From: Promethearchaeota archaeon
GTDB lineage: Archaea > Asgardarchaeota > Lokiarchaeia > Sigynarchaeales > SOKP01
Length of the DNA stretch: 20,594 nucleotides
Direction: 5' to 3'
Assembly: GCA_030620005.1 (NCBI GenBank)
Contig: JAUXAJ010000053.1
Coordinates: 1 to 20,594, forward strand
Shown here: positions 6,698 to 14,594 of the stretch, piece after piece
Layout of the letters: each line of letters opens with the position of its first letter
Numbering within the stretch: the first letter of the stretch is position 1
Notes under the pieces: generated by a model
Databases searched by the model: none
Seen by the model: the letters and a program-made list of their open reading frames with translations, nothing else
Told to the model about the DNA's origin: nothing
Program-made: the position numbers and the translations under genes

Positions 6698-6901
6698 TTA
6701 TAAATCCTTTTCCTGTACTGTTTTTCTTCCGTTCGCCTTAGCTCGTCCGATTGCTTTTTCGAGAATGTCTACGATTGCGTTATTGAGTGAATCACCATCT
6801 ATTAGGTCACCACTCGTATTACACTCTTGAGACTTAATATATTCTCTAACCTTGCTTTTTACGAACAGAGCTTCAATCTTGGCGCCACTTTTCTTTGCCA
6901 T
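6698..6901 (-). CDS. Short archaeal histone-fold protein
   Basis: A 67-residue protein with a histone-fold pattern: helix KSKVREYIKSQ (15-25), a long helix through LNNAIVDILEKAIGRAKANG (39-58), and the typical RKTVQEKDL motif (59-67), equivalent to the RKTI-x-x-EDI segment of archaeal histones. It stops right there, so the third helix found in HMfB-type histones is missing or very short. The lysine/arginine content suits DNA binding. The ATG at 6901 is chosen because GGAGG (complement of 6909-6913) stands 7 nt before it; the in-frame TTG at 6907 would lie only 1 nt from this site. It may package DNA or act as a histone-like regulator. Monocistronic, flanked by a noncoding region. Confidence 0.75.
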   Translation of the reverse strand: MAKKSGAKIEALFVKSKVREYIKSQECNTSGDLIDGDSLNNAIVDILEKAIGRAKANGRKTVQEKDL

Positions 6902-6950
6902 TTTCAATCCTCCACATTTGTTTTTTTTAATTTTTTTTTAATTTTATACT

Positions 6951-6964
6951 TAAATAAATATAAA
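6951..6964 (-). promoter_or_regulatory. Possible TATA box for the histone-fold gene
   Basis: On the minus strand TTTATATTTATTTA lies 50-60 nt before the ATG, which would give a leader of about 25-30 nt containing the GGAGG ribosome site. The rest of 6902-7355 is AT-rich with no gene seen. Confidence 0.3.
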
Positions 6965-7355
6965 TTTTAATTATTTCTAAATACACTATAGACTAACTCT
7001 TTTATAAACCTTTTGTTTAACTTTTCATAAAATGTTAATAGATCGTTCCAAGATGGCTTTTTATTAAACTGAAAAATTATGGTGGAAATCAGCTTTTCTC
7101 GTCGAATTGAATAAATTCTTCTCATATATCCTCAAATTTTGGGGATACCATTAATAGGGAAGAATAATTAGATTTTCAGGCAAATATGGGTTTTTTAAAA
7201 AATTCTTCATTTTTAATTTTAACAATAATTAAAAAAAAAATAATGCTAAGTAAACGAAAATTAAATAGATTAAAAATAACCAAAAGTAATAAAATTTGTA
7301 ATAATTAGAATCATCATGAACTACATTTAAAAATTGTAATGAATGACATGTTCCC

Positions 7356-7589
7356 ATGAAAAATATTTCTCTAAATGAAAGGTGGAAATGCAAACCGGAT
7401 TTTAACGATGTTGGTATTGAAAACCAATGGTACAACCCAAAAAATTTTGCATCAGACGACAAAGAATTAATAGATATTATAATTCCTAAATGTTTTAATA
7501 CATTAAAGGGCTACGAGATTTTCGAAGGGGTTTTCTGGCATTATTATACTTTATCCTTTTACGTACATAATTACATACATGCTAATTGA
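7356..7589 (+). pseudogene. Truncated N-terminal fragment of a glycoside hydrolase family 2-like protein
   Basis: The 77 codons resemble the start of beta-galactosidase/glucuronidase-type GH2 enzymes: LNERWKCKPDF (6-16), the NQWYNP segment (23-28), IIIPKCFN (46-53) where GH2 proteins have a P-x-x-[FW]N motif, and GYEIFEGVFWHYYTLSF (57-...), equivalent to the YEG-x-x-W[YF] strand of the sugar-binding domain. The frame then stops and neither other frame continues the domain in the next 150 nt, so the catalytic part of about 500 residues is missing. It stands just before an interrupted sugar kinase, which suggests decay of a carbohydrate-use region. No strong ribosome site. The GH2 call is from pattern only. 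Confidence 0.5.
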
Positions 7590-7740
7590 CTGTCTTGCTC
7601 ATTTATTCGAGAAAAATGGCATAAAAAAGGGGGAAAAAAAGGAACAATTAAGATTAAGCAATAAAAAGACTTTATTGAAGTAGATTTTTTTAAAAATTAA
7701 CTTACGGTTAAAAGCGTGTTTTTATTCTGAAGTGATTATA

Positions 7741-8745
7741 TTGAGAAAAGTTGTTTTTTCAAGAGCACCAGTAAGGATTTGTGATGTTGGAGGTTGGACA
7801 GACACTTAGTTTTATCCAAGAGGCGCAGTCTTTAATTTTTGTGTGGATCTTTATAGTCATGTAAGGATTGTGGAAAATCAATCAGAAAAAATTAATATTA
7901 TCTCTGAAAATCTTGATTTACGTACCGAAATAATTAATTTCAGAAAAATCGAATACGATGGAATTTTAGACCTCTTAAAAGCTGCTGTTAAGCGAATGGA
8001 TATACAAAGCGGTTTGGACATCTTTGTCAGGGCAGATGCACCACCTGGATGTGGAACTGGTACTAGTGCGAGTGTCGCAGTAGCCTTGATTGCAGCGTTA
8101 GCAAGATATTCCAAAAAATCCTTAGTGGCTCATAAAATTGCAGAATTAGCACATAAACTCGAAACTGAAGAATTGAAAATGGAGAGTGGCGTTCAAGACC
8201 AATACGCTGCCGCTTATGGAGGAATAAATTTCATGGAAATCGATTACCCTTCGGTAAAAATATCAAACATTATGATTGACGAAAAAAAGAAATGCGAGTT
8301 AGAAAGCCAACTGATCTTAGTGTATCTGAGTTCGAGAAGTTCAAGTGAAATGCATGAGGCAATTATTGAAAATTTCAAGAAAGGAGTGACTGAAACAATC
8401 GAATCTTTTGAAACATTAAAAAATTGTGCCCATGATATGAAAAAAGCAATTCTATCCGATGATATTCAAGAAATGGGGGTTGTAATGAATAAAAATTGGG
8501 AAGCTCAAAAGAATTTACATCCTTTAATGATGAATCCCATTCTTGAAAAAACCGAAAAAATAGCCAGAGAAAACGGTGCTATAGGTTTTAAGGTGAATGG
8601 TGCCGGTGGAGGCGGTTCTGCAACCATTTTGGCGGGTATTGGTCATGAATATCAATTAAAAAAAAAATTACTTAAAGCAGGATTAATATTGCTTCCTTGT
8701 GGATTGAATTTTACCGGAGTTTTTACTTTTGAAAGAGAATACTAG
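7741..8745 (+). CDS. GHMP-family sugar kinase interrupted by an in-frame TAG at 7807-7809
   Basis: From TTG at 7741 (GAAGTGA 5 nt upstream) the frame reads SRAPVRICDVGGWTDT (residues 7-22), the conserved N-terminal motif of D-glycero-D-manno-heptose 7-phosphate kinase and related GHMP sugar kinases. It then meets TAG and continues without shift into FYPRGAVFNFCVDLYSHV. The rest is complete: ATP loop APPGCGTGTSAS near 100-111, KVNGAGGGG near 284-292, and a normal C-terminus, 334 codons in all. Translation starting only at GTG 7843 would lack the substrate-binding N-terminus. So this is either a recent nonsense mutant, a readthrough/recoded amber codon, or a sequencing error. The true stop is also TAG, as are those of larC, nikR and rubrerythrin here, which argues against general amber reassignment. 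Confidence 0.85.
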
Positions 8746-8858
8746 ATCTAATTTTCGTATTATAAACAAAAGAAATTTGACCTTTAGATCCTTCAATTGA
8801 TAAATAAATAAACGATTTATGATTAATAAAAATCAAATTAAAATTTAGAAATTCAAAT

Positions 8859-8869
8859 AATAATATAAT
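8859..8869 (+). promoter_or_regulatory. Possible TATA box, leaderless rubrerythrin transcript
   Basis: AATAATATAAT is centred about 27 nt before the rubrerythrin ATG at 8892, and no ribosome-binding sequence precedes that ATG. Together these fit a transcript starting at or next to the start codon. Confidence 0.35.
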
Positions 8870-8891
8870 GTATAATAAATTGTGAAATATC

Positions 8892-9395
8892 ATGACAAAA
8901 TCAGAAAACGGTTTAAAAGAAGCATTTGCTGGGGAGTCCCAAGCAAATCGAAAATATCTAGCTTTTTCAGAACAAGCTGAAAAGGATGGATTCCCTCAAG
9001 TGGCTAAATTATTTCGAGCCGCTGCGGCAGCTGAAACTGTCCACGCTCATAATCACTTAAGAGTGTTAGGAGGAATAAAATCAACAATAGATAATTTAAA
9101 GGCTGCTGTTGAAGGAGAACACCATGAATTTAACAAAATGTATCCTGAATTCATTAAAGCTGCTAAAGAAGAAGGAAACAAAGGCGCAGAAAGAACCTTT
9201 AATTTTGCTAATGAAGTGGAAAAAATTCATCATAAATTGTACGAAGTAGCCCTGAAATCAGTTAAGGGAGGTAAAGATCTAGAAGCTAATGACATTTTTA
9301 TCTGTCCTGTTTGCGGATACACGCACGAGGGAACTCCTCCTGATAAATGCCCCGTTTGTGGAGCTCCTAAGGAAAAATTCAAAAAAATAGATTAG
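8892..9395 (+). CDS. rbr: Rubrerythrin (diiron peroxidase with C-terminal rubredoxin domain)
   Basis: Cytoplasmic peroxide-reducing protein of anaerobes. The 167-residue protein has the four-helix ferritin-like diiron domain at 1-130, with candidate ligands E15 in FAGESQANRKY, E48 and H51 in AAETVHAHNH, E74/E76 in VEGEHHEF, and E110/H113 in EVEKIHH. The rubredoxin-type iron site is formed by C138 and C141 (CPVCG) and C153 and C156 (CPVCGAP). Length and domain order are standard. It indicates an anaerobic host coping with oxidative stress. It is a single gene convergent with the radical SAM gene, 34 nt apart. Confidence 0.97.
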   Translation: MTKSENGLKEAFAGESQANRKYLAFSEQAEKDGFPQVAKLFRAAAAAETVHAHNHLRVLGGIKSTIDNLKAAVEGEHHEFNKMYPEFIKAAKEEGNKGAERTFNFANEVEKIHHKLYEVALKSVKGGKDLEANDIFICPVCGYTHEGTPPDKCPVCGAPKEKFKKID

Positions 9396-9408
9396 AATAT
9401 CTTAAATA

Positions 9409-9420
9409 CCCTTTTTTTTC
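9409..9420 (+). terminator. T-rich terminator after rubrerythrin
   Basis: CCC followed by eight T residues lies about 15 nt after the stop, in the short gap between convergent genes. Archaeal transcription commonly ends at such U-tracts. A weak 6-bp pairing (AGAATA/TATTCT) flanks it. Confidence 0.4.
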
Positions 9421-9429
9421 ATTGTATTC

Positions 9430-11004
9430 TTAAATTTTCCACGGCGAATAGCACGATTTGATTTTTTTAAAATATTCATCAATTGAATACTTCAGAGTTT
9501 TTTCTGAACGCCTTAAAGATCCGTGAGACGCGCCTTCTTTATAATAATTCAGAAGAAGTTCAAAGCTGTGAAGATCACCTAAGGAAAAAAACGCTTGAAT
9601 TTTAGCCGAGTTAATTAAACTTTTAATATTTTTGAACTTTAACTTAATGGAAGGCATGTTTTTCAATTCTTGTTGAATCTTATTAAATCGTGAGCGAAAA
9701 GAAATCAGATTTTCTTTTAAATACCATTCAACATTTTTACCATATGGCGTATTTAACTTTGGAACACACGGGTTAATATTAACTCTTAAAGAACCCTTAT
9801 TGAACCCAAGATCGTTAATATTACCTAAGAGATTTATGATCGCGTCAATATCTTCTTCAGTTTCGTTTGGAAATCCCGTGAGAAAGTAAAATTTTACGTT
9901 TTTTATTTTTGATTTTTTAATCCTTTTTAAAACTGAAATAATCTTTTCATTGGATATTTGTTTACCTAAATTAAATCTCAAACGATCTGAACCCGCTTCA
10001 GGAGCAATGGTTATTGTTTTCACGTTTCCTTTCTCTAAAACTGAAATTATCTTTGGTGTTAGATGTTCAATTCGCATGGATGGAACCGTCAACCTCTTTC
10101 CTTTGTTTACAATTCTTTCACAAATCTCGTAAAATCTTGGATGTGCCGAAACGCAGGACCCAATTAAACCAATAGTTTCAAAATTTGAAGTTTTGCAACC
10201 CAATTCTATCGATTCTTTAATTTTTTCAAGACTTCTGATACGAAAGGGTTTGTTATGAAAAGAAGAGATGCAAAACTTGCATTGAAAAGGACAGCCTCTA
10301 TTTATTTCAATTAAAAATTTATCTTCAAAAATTTTTGAATCGTTGGAAGTACTAACATTTGTTTGAAATAACGGAATGGAAGACAAATTAATGTCTTGAA
10401 GAATTGCTCTTTTGACGTTGTTGTTTATTGAGGGAACGTAAAGTCCTTTAATCGTTTTTGTTTTAATCAACAATTCCTGAAAACTTATTTTACTTGATTT
10501 AAACTGCTGGTAAACGTTAAAAAAAGAATCTAGGGTGGGTTCGGCATCTCCTATAAACATGATGTCAAAAATTTGACTAATCGGCATTGGATTTGAAGTA
10601 ACCACTGGCCCTCCAGCAATTATTAGTGGAAATGTCAGTCCCGCTTCCTCGGTTAATGTGGTCCTTTCTTTGCTTGTTAAAGGTATTTCTGCTTTTTCTA
10701 AAAACCACAATATGTTTTTAAAATCGTGTTCAGACTGAATTGAGATGCCAAGAATATCAAAGCCTGCCGGAAGTACCTTATTCTCGATACTTCTCAGCAG
10801 ATTTATAGGGTTATAGTCTTTAGAAGCGGGATACTTAATGTTTTCGGGTAAAAATATCCTTTCGCACGCAATATTTTCGTGTGAATTAATGATGTTGTAA
10901 AGTAGTCTAATCGAATACGAAGACAATCCTATTTTGGAAACATTTGGATAAACTAATCCGCATGAAATGTCGATTTTTCGCCAATCTTTTACGATTTTGA
11001 ACAT
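9430..11004 (-). CDS. B12-binding-type radical SAM protein
   Basis: A 524-residue radical SAM enzyme of unknown substrate. The N-terminus CGLVYPNVSKIGLSSY (15-30) followed by ERIFLP (48-53) matches the start of an uncharacterised B12-binding radical SAM family. A Rossmann-like cobalamin-binding region covers about 15-170, with IAGGPVVTSNP at 129-139 and FIGDAEP at 150-156. The 4Fe-4S cluster motif is C238-x3-C242-x2-C245 in RGCPFQCKFC, with a TIM-barrel core to about 420, including SMRIEHL and TIAPEAGSDRLR. Bacterial relatives make this a candidate RNA or protein modification enzyme, but no function is established. It begins 25 nt after the sirtuin stop, so the two are probably cotranscribed. 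Confidence 0.85.
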   Translation of the reverse strand: MFKIVKDWRKIDISCGLVYPNVSKIGLSSYSIRLLYNIINSHENIACERIFLPENIKYPASKDYNPINLLRSIENKVLPAGFDILGISIQSEHDFKNILWFLEKAEIPLTSKERTTLTEEAGLTFPLIIAGGPVVTSNPMPISQIFDIMFIGDAEPTLDSFFNVYQQFKSSKISFQELLIKTKTIKGLYVPSINNNVKRAILQDINLSSIPLFQTNVSTSNDSKIFEDKFLIEINRGCPFQCKFCISSFHNKPFRIRSLEKIKESIELGCKTSNFETIGLIGSCVSAHPRFYEICERIVNKGKRLTVPSMRIEHLTPKIISVLEKGNVKTITIAPEAGSDRLRFNLGKQISNEKIISVLKRIKKSKIKNVKFYFLTGFPNETEEDIDAIINLLGNINDLGFNKGSLRVNINPCVPKLNTPYGKNVEWYLKENLISFRSRFNKIQQELKNMPSIKLKFKNIKSLINSAKIQAFFSLGDLHSFELLLNYYKEGASHGSLRRSEKTLKYSIDEYFKKIKSCYSPWKI

Positions 11005-11029
11005 GAAAAAAATATCCTTTCAAGATAAA

Positions 11030-11833
11030 TTATTCTTTTTTTTTTCTTTCAACAATGATATTTTTAATGTCTTCTAAAATTAAGGGCAAAATCTTCCCCG
11101 TTTTGCCATGAATTACGACTTCGGCCTTTTGATCTAAATGGGTGGGTTGATCGTTAACAATGATTAATTTTCCCTTGTTATTTAAGGTATATATTGGTAA
11201 ATCGCAAACAGGAGCAACAGAGAGCGAGGATCCTGCAATAAGCATTACATCAGCTTTTTGTGATAAAGCCTTAGACTGATAAATCTCAAAAGTCGGTAAA
11301 CTCTCTCCAAAAAGAACAACAGACGGTTTCAGAGGAGTTCCACAGAAATCGCACGTAGGAGGTTCTTTTTTCCTTCTAATTTTCTTTAATTTTTGCATGA
11401 CTTGCTCTCTCGAATATGAAGATCTACAACCAAAGCAATTAAATCTATTCACGTTCCCGTGAACTTCATAGACAATCACGGCGCCTGCTTTTTGGTGGAG
11501 TTCGTCAATATTTTGAGTAATAATTGCTTTTATAACGTCCATTTTTTCAAGTTCCGCTAAGGCTTCGTGCCCAGGATTCGGTTTAGCAGAAAATAAGTTA
11601 GGCGCTAGTTTTCGTGCCATTTCCCAAAACTTCCTTGGATCTCTCAGAAAAGCTTCTATGCTCCCAATTTCTGGCTTAAACTTCTCCCAAATTCCCCCTT
11701 CACTTCTAAAATCTGGAATTCCTGACTCTGTTGAGATTCCTGCTCCAGTCAACACGATCGCACCGTTAGAATCTAAAAGTAGTTGAGCGGCCAAATGGAC
11801 TTTTTTCTCGTCGATTAAGTTTAGTAATTTCAT
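11030..11833 (-). CDS. cobB: Sirtuin, NAD-dependent protein deacylase (Sir2/CobB)
   Basis: Removes acetyl or other acyl groups from lysine using NAD. Full-length for a class III/U-type sirtuin at 267 residues. Motifs: LTGAGISTESGIPDFR (28-43) for NAD binding, TQNIDELHQKAG (106-117), catalytic H125 in YEVHGN, zinc cysteines C133, C136, C161 and C164, and AGSSLSVAP (200-208) near the C-terminal NAD site. The serine/threonine-rich NAD signature is intact, so activity is expected. A possible TATA element and AT-rich leader lie upstream in the 163-nt gap to rps3ae. It is first in a two-gene minus-strand unit with the radical SAM gene. The histone-fold protein elsewhere in the window is one conceivable, unproven substrate. 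Confidence 0.96.
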   Translation of the reverse strand: MKLLNLIDEKKVHLAAQLLLDSNGAIVLTGAGISTESGIPDFRSEGGIWEKFKPEIGSIEAFLRDPRKFWEMARKLAPNLFSAKPNPGHEALAELEKMDVIKAIITQNIDELHQKAGAVIVYEVHGNVNRFNCFGCRSSYSREQVMQKLKKIRRKKEPPTCDFCGTPLKPSVVLFGESLPTFEIYQSKALSQKADVMLIAGSSLSVAPVCDLPIYTLNNKGKLIIVNDQPTHLDQKAEVVIHGKTGKILPLILEDIKNIIVERKKKE

Positions 11834-11996
11834 TTTTAACCCTAAAATTCACATTTTTGAATAATCTTTTCCATCATCTAGTTTAATAAATAACAAAAAA
11901 AGTTAATGTTTAATGAACCTTATTGTTCGAATAATGTATATATTTGTAAAGAGATATTAATTTTAAGATTTATAATGACCAAGATTTATCGTTTTT

Positions 11997-12797
11997 TTAC
12001 TCTTTTTTGCTTGAATCTTTAGATTCTTCTGGTTTACTTGGAGAAATAGGTTGCCGTGTTGTTCTCTTATTTTTCTTGTCTGTAAACATCCTAACGTTTA
12101 TTCTTTCAGATCTTTTAATATCTGATTTTCTCGAACGATTAACTTGTACTTCAACAATTTCGAATTGATCATCTGGAATTTCCATGTCTTCGCCTCCATG
12201 TGGAATTGATATTAGTTTGCTTTTTGTTAATATACAATTTGATAGTGGATAAATAGTTTTAGCAACTCTACGAATTTGAGATTGAAATTCTCTACCGATC
12301 ATGCCTTTAACGAATTTTTCATGGTTCAAGGATTTAGCAAATTCTTTTAAAATTTCTCTCATTATTTTCCTAATGATGATCTTTTGACTGTTTTTAGCTC
12401 TTTTTAGAGTAATACAGACGACAGTAACGCGATAAATGAATTTATCTTTTGTTTCTAAGTTAAGTATTGTAGCAATTTTCGTACTTCCTCTTCCAATCAA
12501 GGATCTCACAAAATCATTGGTGTATTCGTGACCATAAAGAACAGAGCTACATTTTTTTGCCTCTTCGTTGACACCCGTGATTTTAAACTTTAACTTAAGA
12601 TTTATATCATTCCAATTCCTTGTAAAATCATAATATAGACTCTCTATTGTGCGTCCGATAATATTACCCTCTAATCCTATAATTTCTCCAACTTCCCTAT
12701 AGTTAAAGATTTTTGGGGCTACAACTGAGTACCACAACTTATCTTTATAAGATACTTTTTTAAATTTAACCTTTTTTTTTTTAGCTCTTTGACTCAT
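11997..12797 (-). CDS. rps3ae: Small-subunit ribosomal protein eS1 (S3Ae)
   Basis: Structural 30S subunit protein shared by archaea and eukaryotes. The N-terminal basic run RAKKKKVKFKKV leads into DKLWYSVVAPKIFN (20-33), and later segments include GEIIGLEGNIIGRT (37-50) and an IRKIMREIL stretch (143-151), all typical of eS1. At 266 residues it is longer than most archaeal eS1 proteins (about 200) and close to the eukaryotic length. The extra part is a charged, low-complexity C-terminal tail of roughly 45 residues ending PSKPEESKDSSKKE. It lies 24 nt after rps15 in the same direction, so both form one operon. Confidence 0.95.
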   Translation of the reverse strand: MSQRAKKKKVKFKKVSYKDKLWYSVVAPKIFNYREVGEIIGLEGNIIGRTIESLYYDFTRNWNDINLKLKFKITGVNEEAKKCSSVLYGHEYTNDFVRSLIGRGSTKIATILNLETKDKFIYRVTVVCITLKRAKNSQKIIIRKIMREILKEFAKSLNHEKFVKGMIGREFQSQIRRVAKTIYPLSNCILTKSKLISIPHGGEDMEIPDDQFEIVEVQVNRSRKSDIKRSERINVRMFTDKKNKRTTRQPISPSKPEESKDSSKKE

Positions 12798-12821
12798 TTT
12801 TTAAAATCTCGTTTTTTTAAA

Positions 12822-13289
12822 TTATCGAGCTACTAGCGTCCTGATTTTATCAGGGGAATACTTAAAATCGTGAGCTAATACTTTCTTCTTTTTATAGTAT
12901 TTAATTAATCGATAAATTTTTGATTCAGTGCGTTGTAAGCCCTTTTTTCCTTGAAGGTCTTTGTGATTATTTTCAAGATGTTTTCTAATAATGAGGGCTT
13001 TTTTAACAAGATTCGTGAGGTCTTCTGGTAGGGGCGATTCTATTCCATTCTCTTCAAGAATTTTACTGACTTTTTTTCCTGTGAGGACCTTTACCAAGGG
13101 GATACCATAAGAATCCCTCAATATTAACCCTATCATTGATTTTGAAAAACCCTTCCGAGCATGTTTTACCACTTCAGATTCGACTTCTTCAGCAGAGAGT
13201 TCGACCCATCCTGGTTTTTCTAATCGAGAGGGGCGCGTGCTCCCACTTTTTCCTCGCTTTCTTGAATGAAGTCTTGCGATTGTAATCAC
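12822..13289 (-). CDS. rps15: Small-subunit ribosomal protein uS15
   Basis: Binds the central domain of 16S rRNA. The 155-residue archaeal/eukaryotic-type protein shows ARLHSRKRGKSGSTRPSR (5-22), the HARKGFSKSMIGLILRD stretch (43-59) and the C-terminal core LQRTESKIYRLIKYYKKKK (118-136). The GTG at 13289 gives an N-terminus MITIARLHS, three residues longer than usual; no ATG lies nearby and no ribosome site is seen. An AT-rich element about 25 nt upstream would allow a leaderless transcript starting at this GTG. First gene of the rps15-rps3ae pair, divergent from the nucleotide-sanitising phosphatase gene, an arrangement found in many archaea. Confidence 0.95.
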   Translation of the reverse strand: MITIARLHSRKRGKSGSTRPSRLEKPGWVELSAEEVESEVVKHARKGFSKSMIGLILRDSYGIPLVKVLTGKKVSKILEENGIESPLPEDLTNLVKKALIIRKHLENNHKDLQGKKGLQRTESKIYRLIKYYKKKKVLAHDFKYSPDKIRTLVAR

Positions 13290-13332
13290 TTTGTTTATAG
13301 TTTAAGTAAAAATCTAAATATGCTTTAGATCA

Positions 13333-13376
13333 ATAAGGAAGCAAAATAAATAAAATTTTGGAATTTTATTCCTTAT
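13333..13376. repeat. Nested inverted repeat between rps15 and the XTP diphosphatase gene
   Basis: Outer arms ATAAGGAA (13333-13340) and TTCCTTAT (13369-13376) enclose AATAAAATT (13349-13357) and AATTTTATT (13362-13370) around a TTGG loop, the two overlapping by two bases. It lies 44 nt before the rps15 start. It could be a promoter-region palindrome or, if transcribed, a leader hairpin. Confidence 0.45.
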
Positions 13377-13469
13377 CTAAAAAGGAAAGAAAAATCTGGG
13401 AAAACCGCTTCAAAAATTATAATAATTACATTTAATTTCAATCAAATTTTTTCTTTCTTGTAGTTAATC

Positions 13470-13477
13470 AAAATATA
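13470..13477 (+). promoter_or_regulatory. Possible TATA box, leaderless XTP diphosphatase transcript
   Basis: AAAATATA lies about 22-25 nt before the ATG at 13495, which has no ribosome site. This spacing favours that ATG as both transcript start and translation start. Confidence 0.35.
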
Positions 13478-13494
13478 TCGTGGTTTCGGTAATA

Positions 13495-14082
13495 ATGCCC
13501 AACAAGAAAGATTTGATCTATTTCATGACTAGGAATCACCACAAATTTAACGAAGTCCAAAAATTATTCCAGGATCAAGATATTGATTACGATTTAAAGC
13601 ATGAAGATGTAGAAACAATAGAAATTCAAGCAGAAACAATTAAAACTGTAGTAATTTTTAAGTTAAATAGCATTAAAGAAAAAATAAACGGTTCTTTTTT
13701 TGTTGAAGACGCTGGTTTTTTTGTTGATCACCCGCTCAACGGATTTCCTGGAGTTTACTCGTCGTACGTTTTTAACACGATTGGAAATGAAGGAATACTT
13801 AAATTAATTAACGACTTTAAAGCATCCAAGGCACATTTTTCAGCAATCATTGCGTTATATTTTAAACCTTTAAATCGAATTTTCATGTTTGAAGGCAACG
13901 TGAGTGGAAAAGTTTCAGAAAAAATGAAAGGATCTCATGGCTTTGGTTTTGATCCGATCTTTATACCAAATTCGATCCCCAATAATACTTTTGCTGAACT
14001 AACAACAAAAGAAAAAAATAAAATCTCTCACAGAGGTCTAGCATTGAATAAATTAATTTCTTTCTTAAAGGAGCAGTCCTAA
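13495..14082 (+). CDS. rdgB: HAM1/RdgB-type XTP/dITP diphosphatase
   Basis: Hydrolyses non-canonical purine triphosphates (ITP, dITP, XTP) to monophosphates, keeping them out of nucleic acids. Signatures: T12-x4-K17 substrate loop (TRNHHK), catalytic EDAGFFVD at 71-78, LNGFPGVYSSY at 81-91, GSHGFGFDPIFIP near 145-160, and the FAEL...KNKISHRG segment near the C-terminus. About 195 residues, normal for the archaeal MJ0226 family. An in-frame GTG at 13480 would add five residues not found in relatives; the ATG at 13495 is preferred because homologues start close to it and because of the TATA spacing. Divergent from rps15. Confidence 0.94.
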   Translation: MPNKKDLIYFMTRNHHKFNEVQKLFQDQDIDYDLKHEDVETIEIQAETIKTVVIFKLNSIKEKINGSFFVEDAGFFVDHPLNGFPGVYSSYVFNTIGNEGILKLINDFKASKAHFSAIIALYFKPLNRIFMFEGNVSGKVSEKMKGSHGFGFDPIFIPNSIPNNTFAELTTKEKNKISHRGLALNKLISFLKEQS

Positions 14083-14306
14083 TTCATGGAGAAAGAATTT
14101 AATGTCTAGCATTCATCGGAATTTTAACGCATTTTTTAAATTTCTTAGAAGGATGCGATTCAAGATATTTTAAAAACCTTAAGATATGGATTTTCAATAG
14201 AAGGAAACTTTCTTTAATTAGAAAAATATCCGAATACATTAATTAAAAGTATATCTATTATTCCTTAAAACTATTGTAAAAATTAATTATTGAACTAGTG
14301 ACTAAA

Positions 14307-14594
14307 TTAAATGTTATAATCAAAGAAAAAAGAATCTTTTATTTCTTTTTCGCAAAACCAACATTTATTCCCTTTATTTTTAAACGATCTTGCGCACTTA
14401 ATGCAAAAAATAGAATGACATTCAGGGCAAACATATCCTTGTCCAATTATAGGGCCTTCGTGTAAGGTACATCTAATCTTAAAAGCAAAATCATCTACTT
14501 CTGATTCTATTTTCTTTATATCTTTACTATATTTGCCGTAACACGACGAAGCTATCTTATTCCAATATTCCGAATCTGTATTTCTTTTTTTCAT
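14307..14594 (-). CDS. Small RING-like zinc-binding protein
   Basis: A 95-residue protein with a charged N-terminal helix region (1-40) and eight zinc ligands in four pairs: C42/H45, C56/C59, C64/C67 and C78/C81, in the run from CTLHEG through YVCPEC, FCIKCA and CWFC. Four C-x2-C/H pairs at this spacing fit a cross-brace RING-like or treble-clef domain, though the gap of four between the second and third pair differs from classic RING-HC. RING-type proteins are the E3 component of archaeal ubiquitin systems, and E1 and JAMM genes lie 12 kb away, so an E3-like role is possible but unproven. Similar Cys/His modules are, to my knowledge, common as C-terminal tails in lokiarchaeal proteins. Alone on its strand. 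Confidence 0.6.
   Translation of the reverse strand: MKKRNTDSEYWNKIASSCYGKYSKDIKKIESEVDDFAFKIRCTLHEGPIIGQGYVCPECHSIFCIKCARSFKNKGNKCWFCEKEIKDSFFFDYNI

Noticed and set aside
7229..7462. Minus-strand frame with a hydrophobic C-terminus
   Set aside because: It overlaps the GH2-like fragment; the aromatic run comes from AT-rich intergenic DNA.
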